Source: Planctomycetota bacterium (GTDB lineage: Bacteria; Planctomycetota; Planctomycetia; Gemmatales; Gemmataceae). Taken from it: 64,000 nt of DNA. The notes under the pieces were generated by a model, which did no database searches, was not told where the DNA came from, and was given only the letters and a program-made list of their open reading frames with translations. Made by a program: the position numbers and the translations under genes. Of this stretch, positions 60,973 through 64,000 are shown one piece after another. Numbering within the stretch: position 1 is the first letter of the stretch; each line of letters begins with the position of its first letter. The stretch covers positions 93,106-157,105 of the forward strand of contig JACPPF010000087.1 in NCBI GenBank assembly GCA_016191165.1, written 5' to 3'.

Positions 60973-63777
60973 CTACTTCTTGCGAGCCTGCTTGAAAGCG
61001 TCCCGCAACTCTCCTTGCGTATCGAAGGATATGAACACGGATTCTGTCTCGGATGCGTAGTAAAGCCACGCCTCACCTTTTCCGAGCGGGGAACGCACAT
61101 CAGGTTGACCCAGAAAGTTGATGACATCCTGTTTCGACATGCCACGGGCAAGTCGTTTCAGCATCGCATCCGCTCCTCCTTGCCCCTTCTTGGTTTCAGA
61201 TGTTGGACCGCCTCCGGTGTTTGGCGGTGGGGACAGGGACGCCTTCAACTGGCGAGCCACACTCGTAGCCGCATTGAACCGTGATCGCTGTACAAGGTCA
61301 GCTTGAACTTCGTAGGCTCTCTGTCTTTCGGATTCAGGACGGCCCACCAGACTATCCGCCGGTCGTTCTAGTCGCTTCTTAGCCTCTTCATTGCCCTGAG
61401 CTACGGCCTTCTCGTACCATCGCTTCGCCTCGGCAAAATCCTTCGGCACGACAACACCGCACTCGTATTCAACTCCAAGCAAGAACTGAGCATTAGCGTG
61501 TCCATGTCCGGCAGCCTTCTTGAGCCACTGGAGTGAGTCGGCCTGGTTTTTAAGCCGGTCAAATAGTAAGGCAAGGCCAAATTCGGCTCTGACATCGCCT
61601 TGACTTGCCGCCTTTTCGTACCATGCCTTCGCTTGGGTCGCATCGTTCGGAACCCCCTTCCCGAATTGATTCGCTCCTTTACCATTTTCATAGGCGTAGC
61701 CGAGGTCAAACTGACTATCCTTGTCGCCTTTTTCAGCCGCCTTCTTTACCCAGGAGAATGCTTCGGTTTCATCGATATTCAAAGGTCGTGGGGCATCAGG
61801 AAAACTCTGGCGGCTGTAGATGTACAGGTAGTTCAGGGCTTTGACGTTACCTTGCTCGGCTGACTTGCGGAGCCATTTGACCGCCTCGCCGATGTCGCTG
61901 AGATTGCCGATTCCCAAGTGGTACATGACGCCGAGCTTGAATTGGGCTTGAGCGTCACCTTGTTCGGCGGCAGTTTTGATTTCGGCAAGGAACTGGCCTT
62001 CCTTCGGTGTGGATGGCGACGGTGGAGGCTTCAGTTTCCCGTTCTCGTCCCATTCTCGACGTTCCACTTCCTTGTTGTTCTGATACACAATCTCTTTAGT
62101 CTTGCGTCCATTCGGCGACCATCCGACTGACAGAAGTAGGTTTCCCTTGTCGTAGGTATATTGAGATAGTTTCAGTTTCCTATCAATGTCATACCAGTTG
62201 GTCTCGATCCCATGAAGCTGACCGTCGAAAATGTGGGTTTCGCCATAACTCGGTACAACGTACCCACCGGGAAGTTTGAGCGTTTTTCCAGTGGGAACCC
62301 AATACACCCACTTTCCGTGCATCTTGCCGTCTTTCCACCGGCCTTCCCACGCCTTGCTGCCATCGTCGTACCATGCCGTCGTCTTCCCGTGATGAACAAA
62401 CTTGCCACTGGCAGCCGTAAACCCAGAAATCTCTTCCTTCAAATTGGGACTGTCTTTAGCCGGGCCGCTCCGGGTGTGAATTTCCTCGCCTTTTGGCCCT
62501 CGTGAGTAATCAGCAACAGAATCGACTTTCGCTCTGGATGAGGACCGCCAACTTTGCATCCACAACATCAGAGGCACGAGAATCAACAAAACGACGCCAC
62601 CTGCCCCGATGGTGATCGCTTTCTGTTTGGGGTTCAGCCCGTTCCATTTGTTACCCAAGAAGGGGCCAAGCAACGTGTGCGAGAACCCTGACGGTTCAGA
62701 ATGACTGCCGAGAAAAGCCCGCACGTCGGGCTTGCGAAGGACGTTGATGGCCCAGATGCCCACTGGAACCGAGATCATCAGGCCCAAGATGGTGAACCCG
62801 GATGGCAGCACGTCGAAGGCACCCGTGTAAACCGTTCCGGTGAACAGGAAGAAGAACCAACTTCCAAATACCAAACGGGCGGCAAGAAGGGAGAACCAGT
62901 AGCTCCGTTGCTTGTAGCCGAGCCATGTCGTGGTCAGGACCGCAATGTTCCATCCTGATGCTAGGCAGACGAATATGCCATCCAGTTCGCCAAGGCCATA
63001 AACGCCGAGATGTTTGATTCCCATGAGGCCATACAACACGCCTAAACTGGCGATCACCGTCTGAGCGATAAGGACCGGCATGAGGCCGGACAGTGAGGAA
63101 GTAGCCTTCACAGGTTTCGAGGATGGAGAAGCGGTAGCCGGAACGTGGGCGGGAGGTTGAGAGGGCCGGATCGGGGGCGAGACAGGCACCGAAGGCGGCA
63201 TCGTTGAGAACAGCCCCTTGATCGTCTGGGCAGGCACCCATTGAGCCAACCCCACCTTCCACACCAGATCAGCAGCGGCAAGCTGCCCTTTCGCCGCAAG
63301 CTCTTTGAGTTGAGGGACAGAACATGGGCCAAGTTTCTTGCCGTCTTTGGCGTAATACCACTCCTCAGCGGCGGCAGGCAAATCAGGCGGCAGTGGTGCC
63401 TTGGCCGCTGGAGTTCGGCTTTTTTCAGGAACCCACTCCTTGGGCGGCTGGACGGTCGGCGAGACAGCAGGAGCGGCTTGGGCGAGGGGTTGTCCGTCAA
63501 GAAACGTGATCTCCAACCCCGTTTGGGTCAAGCGAATCACGTCTCCCGGTTTGATCCAACTCATCCGGCCCGGCTGCCCCGTTCCAACCTGAATCTGCCA
63601 ATCTCCCTGGGCTTCAATCATCCACCGGTCGGCGACTTTCCTGATCTTGGCGTGGATAGGTTGCAAGTCGGGTTGATCCGGCAAGGCAATCTGACAACTA
63701 CCATCCCGCCCGATGAGGGCAGAGTCCCCTTCCACCCTGATCCGTTCGCCATTCTGCGTTTCAATGGTAAAGGCCAT
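60973..63777 (-). CDS. FHA/GYF/MORN/Sel1 mosaic membrane protein
   Basis: A 934-residue mosaic. Residues 1-95 form an FHA-like domain (ALIGRDGSCQIALPDQPDLQ), then Pro-rich linkers and a GYF_2-like domain (EEWYYAKDGKKLGPCSVPQL). Several membrane helices lie near 230-410, MORN-like YDDGSKAWEGRWKDGKMHGK near 460, and Sel1 repeats (AEQGDAQAQFKLGVMYHLGI). A SmpA/OmlA-like tail ends with LARGMSKQDVINFLGQPD. Such proteins probably scaffold signalling at the membrane. Confidence 0.7.
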   Translation of the reverse strand: MAFTIETQNGERIRVEGDSALIGRDGSCQIALPDQPDLQPIHAKIRKVADRWMIEAQGDWQIQVGTGQPGRMSWIKPGDVIRLTQTGLEITFLDGQPLAQAAPAVSPTVQPPKEWVPEKSRTPAAKAPLPPDLPAAAEEWYYAKDGKKLGPCSVPQLKELAAKGQLAAADLVWKVGLAQWVPAQTIKGLFSTMPPSVPVSPPIRPSQPPAHVPATASPSSKPVKATSSLSGLMPVLIAQTVIASLGVLYGLMGIKHLGVYGLGELDGIFVCLASGWNIAVLTTTWLGYKQRSYWFSLLAARLVFGSWFFFLFTGTVYTGAFDVLPSGFTILGLMISVPVGIWAINVLRKPDVRAFLGSHSEPSGFSHTLLGPFLGNKWNGLNPKQKAITIGAGGVVLLILVPLMLWMQSWRSSSRAKVDSVADYSRGPKGEEIHTRSGPAKDSPNLKEEISGFTAASGKFVHHGKTTAWYDDGSKAWEGRWKDGKMHGKWVYWVPTGKTLKLPGGYVVPSYGETHIFDGQLHGIETNWYDIDRKLKLSQYTYDKGNLLLSVGWSPNGRKTKEIVYQNNKEVERREWDENGKLKPPPSPSTPKEGQFLAEIKTAAEQGDAQAQFKLGVMYHLGIGNLSDIGEAVKWLRKSAEQGNVKALNYLYIYSRQSFPDAPRPLNIDETEAFSWVKKAAEKGDKDSQFDLGYAYENGKGANQFGKGVPNDATQAKAWYEKAASQGDVRAEFGLALLFDRLKNQADSLQWLKKAAGHGHANAQFLLGVEYECGVVVPKDFAEAKRWYEKAVAQGNEEAKKRLERPADSLVGRPESERQRAYEVQADLVQRSRFNAATSVARQLKASLSPPPNTGGGPTSETKKGQGGADAMLKRLARGMSKQDVINFLGQPDVRSPLGKGEAWLYYASETESVFISFDTQGELRDAFKQARKK

Positions 63778-63792
63778 ATATGCTCCGTAATG

Positions 63793-64000
63793 TTAGGCGA
63801 GTTTGAGCGGCCCTTGTCCGTTCTTGAGTTTCTGGTCCCACTCTTGAAGCAGGGCATCGGAAAGGCCGGATTCCCTCTCGATGGTCAGGGTCGCCTCAGT
63901 GTTCGATTTCGGCAGGCGGGCTTTCACTTCCAATCGGCCATTTTCCAGGTAGGTGAAGGCAACCTCCACGGGCGTTCCTGCTGGGAGTCCTGGGGGCAAC
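63793..64000 (-). CDS. Hsp70-family protein, C-terminal part
   Basis: The last 68 residues of a gene that runs past the window edge. GLPAGTPVEVAFTYLENGRL and EVKARLPKSNTEATLTI resemble the substrate-binding end of Hsp70-family proteins. The start and ATPase domain are outside the window. It ends 15 bases before the mosaic protein gene. Confidence 0.6.
   Translation of the reverse strand, partial: LPPGLPAGTPVEVAFTYLENGRLEVKARLPKSNTEATLTIERESGLSDALLQEWDQKLKNGQGPLKLA

Overview
The window is a GC-rich bacterial accessory region that looks planctomycete, probably Gemmataceae. That assignment rests on the style of several proteins (FHA/GYF/Sel1 mosaics, a truncated-type Hsp70, RW-EAEP repeat proteins, a 95-residue 'FSLGRVVATPG' protein), not on a marker gene, because there is no rRNA, tRNA or ribosomal protein gene. 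Almost everything belongs to mobile elements.

Layout. (1) 1-13.2 kb is a first element. A minus-strand operon runs from 6.6 to 0.57 kb. It combines a ubiquitin-like cassette (two small proteins, an E2-like protein, a 33-residue repeat peptide, a JAB isopeptidase and a ThiF/E1) with DNA-transfer genes (a membrane protein, a TraD/HerA-like ATPase and a replication-relaxation protein). It is followed by a STAND/NLR-like ATPase, a strongly folded RNA ending in a terminator, two small plus-strand genes and large serine recombinase A. (2) 13.25-13.67 kb is a remnant of comM (Mg-chelatase-like AAA+), caught between two large serine recombinases, which suggests two integrations into comM. (3) 13.5-24.6 kb is serine recombinase B plus a plasmid-like core: a ParB-methyltransferase fusion, an AAA ATPase, HTH proteins, an archaeo-eukaryotic-type primase and a second ParB. 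(4) 24.6-43.7 kb is a defence island on the minus strand: a DUF262/DUF1524 protein, a SIR2 plus two-part Argonaute operon, and a large cluster of a DUF499 ATPase, a DUF1156 methylase, a NucS-like nuclease, a Cys-rich protein and an SNF2-DUF3883 helicase. A divergent XRE regulator and a PD-(D/E)XK nuclease follow. (5) 43.7-60.2 kb is a plus-strand array of small, mostly unrecognised plasmid- or phage-like genes. It includes ArdC-like, RuvB-like, tyrosine recombinase and ADP-ribosylglycohydrolase genes. A recurrent box close to GAGTTGAGTTGTACAG precedes about a dozen of these genes, often just after a GC-rich hairpin. (6) 60.4-64 kb holds an HD phosphohydrolase, an FHA/GYF/MORN/Sel1 mosaic protein and the end of an Hsp70-family gene.

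How it fits together. The transfer ATPase, relaxation protein, serine recombinases, primase and two ParB proteins supply movement and maintenance. The E1-E2-JAB cassette, Argonaute-SIR2, DUF499/DUF1156/helicase, DUF262 and STAND genes are likely immunity or conflict modules carried as cargo. The points most worth a second look are the RNA at 10.46-10.68 kb with a possible antiterminator pairing, the two-part Argonaute with SIR2, the miniature ubiquitin-like cassette, and the repeated upstream box. All functions are read from sequence motifs and remembered families; no database search was run.
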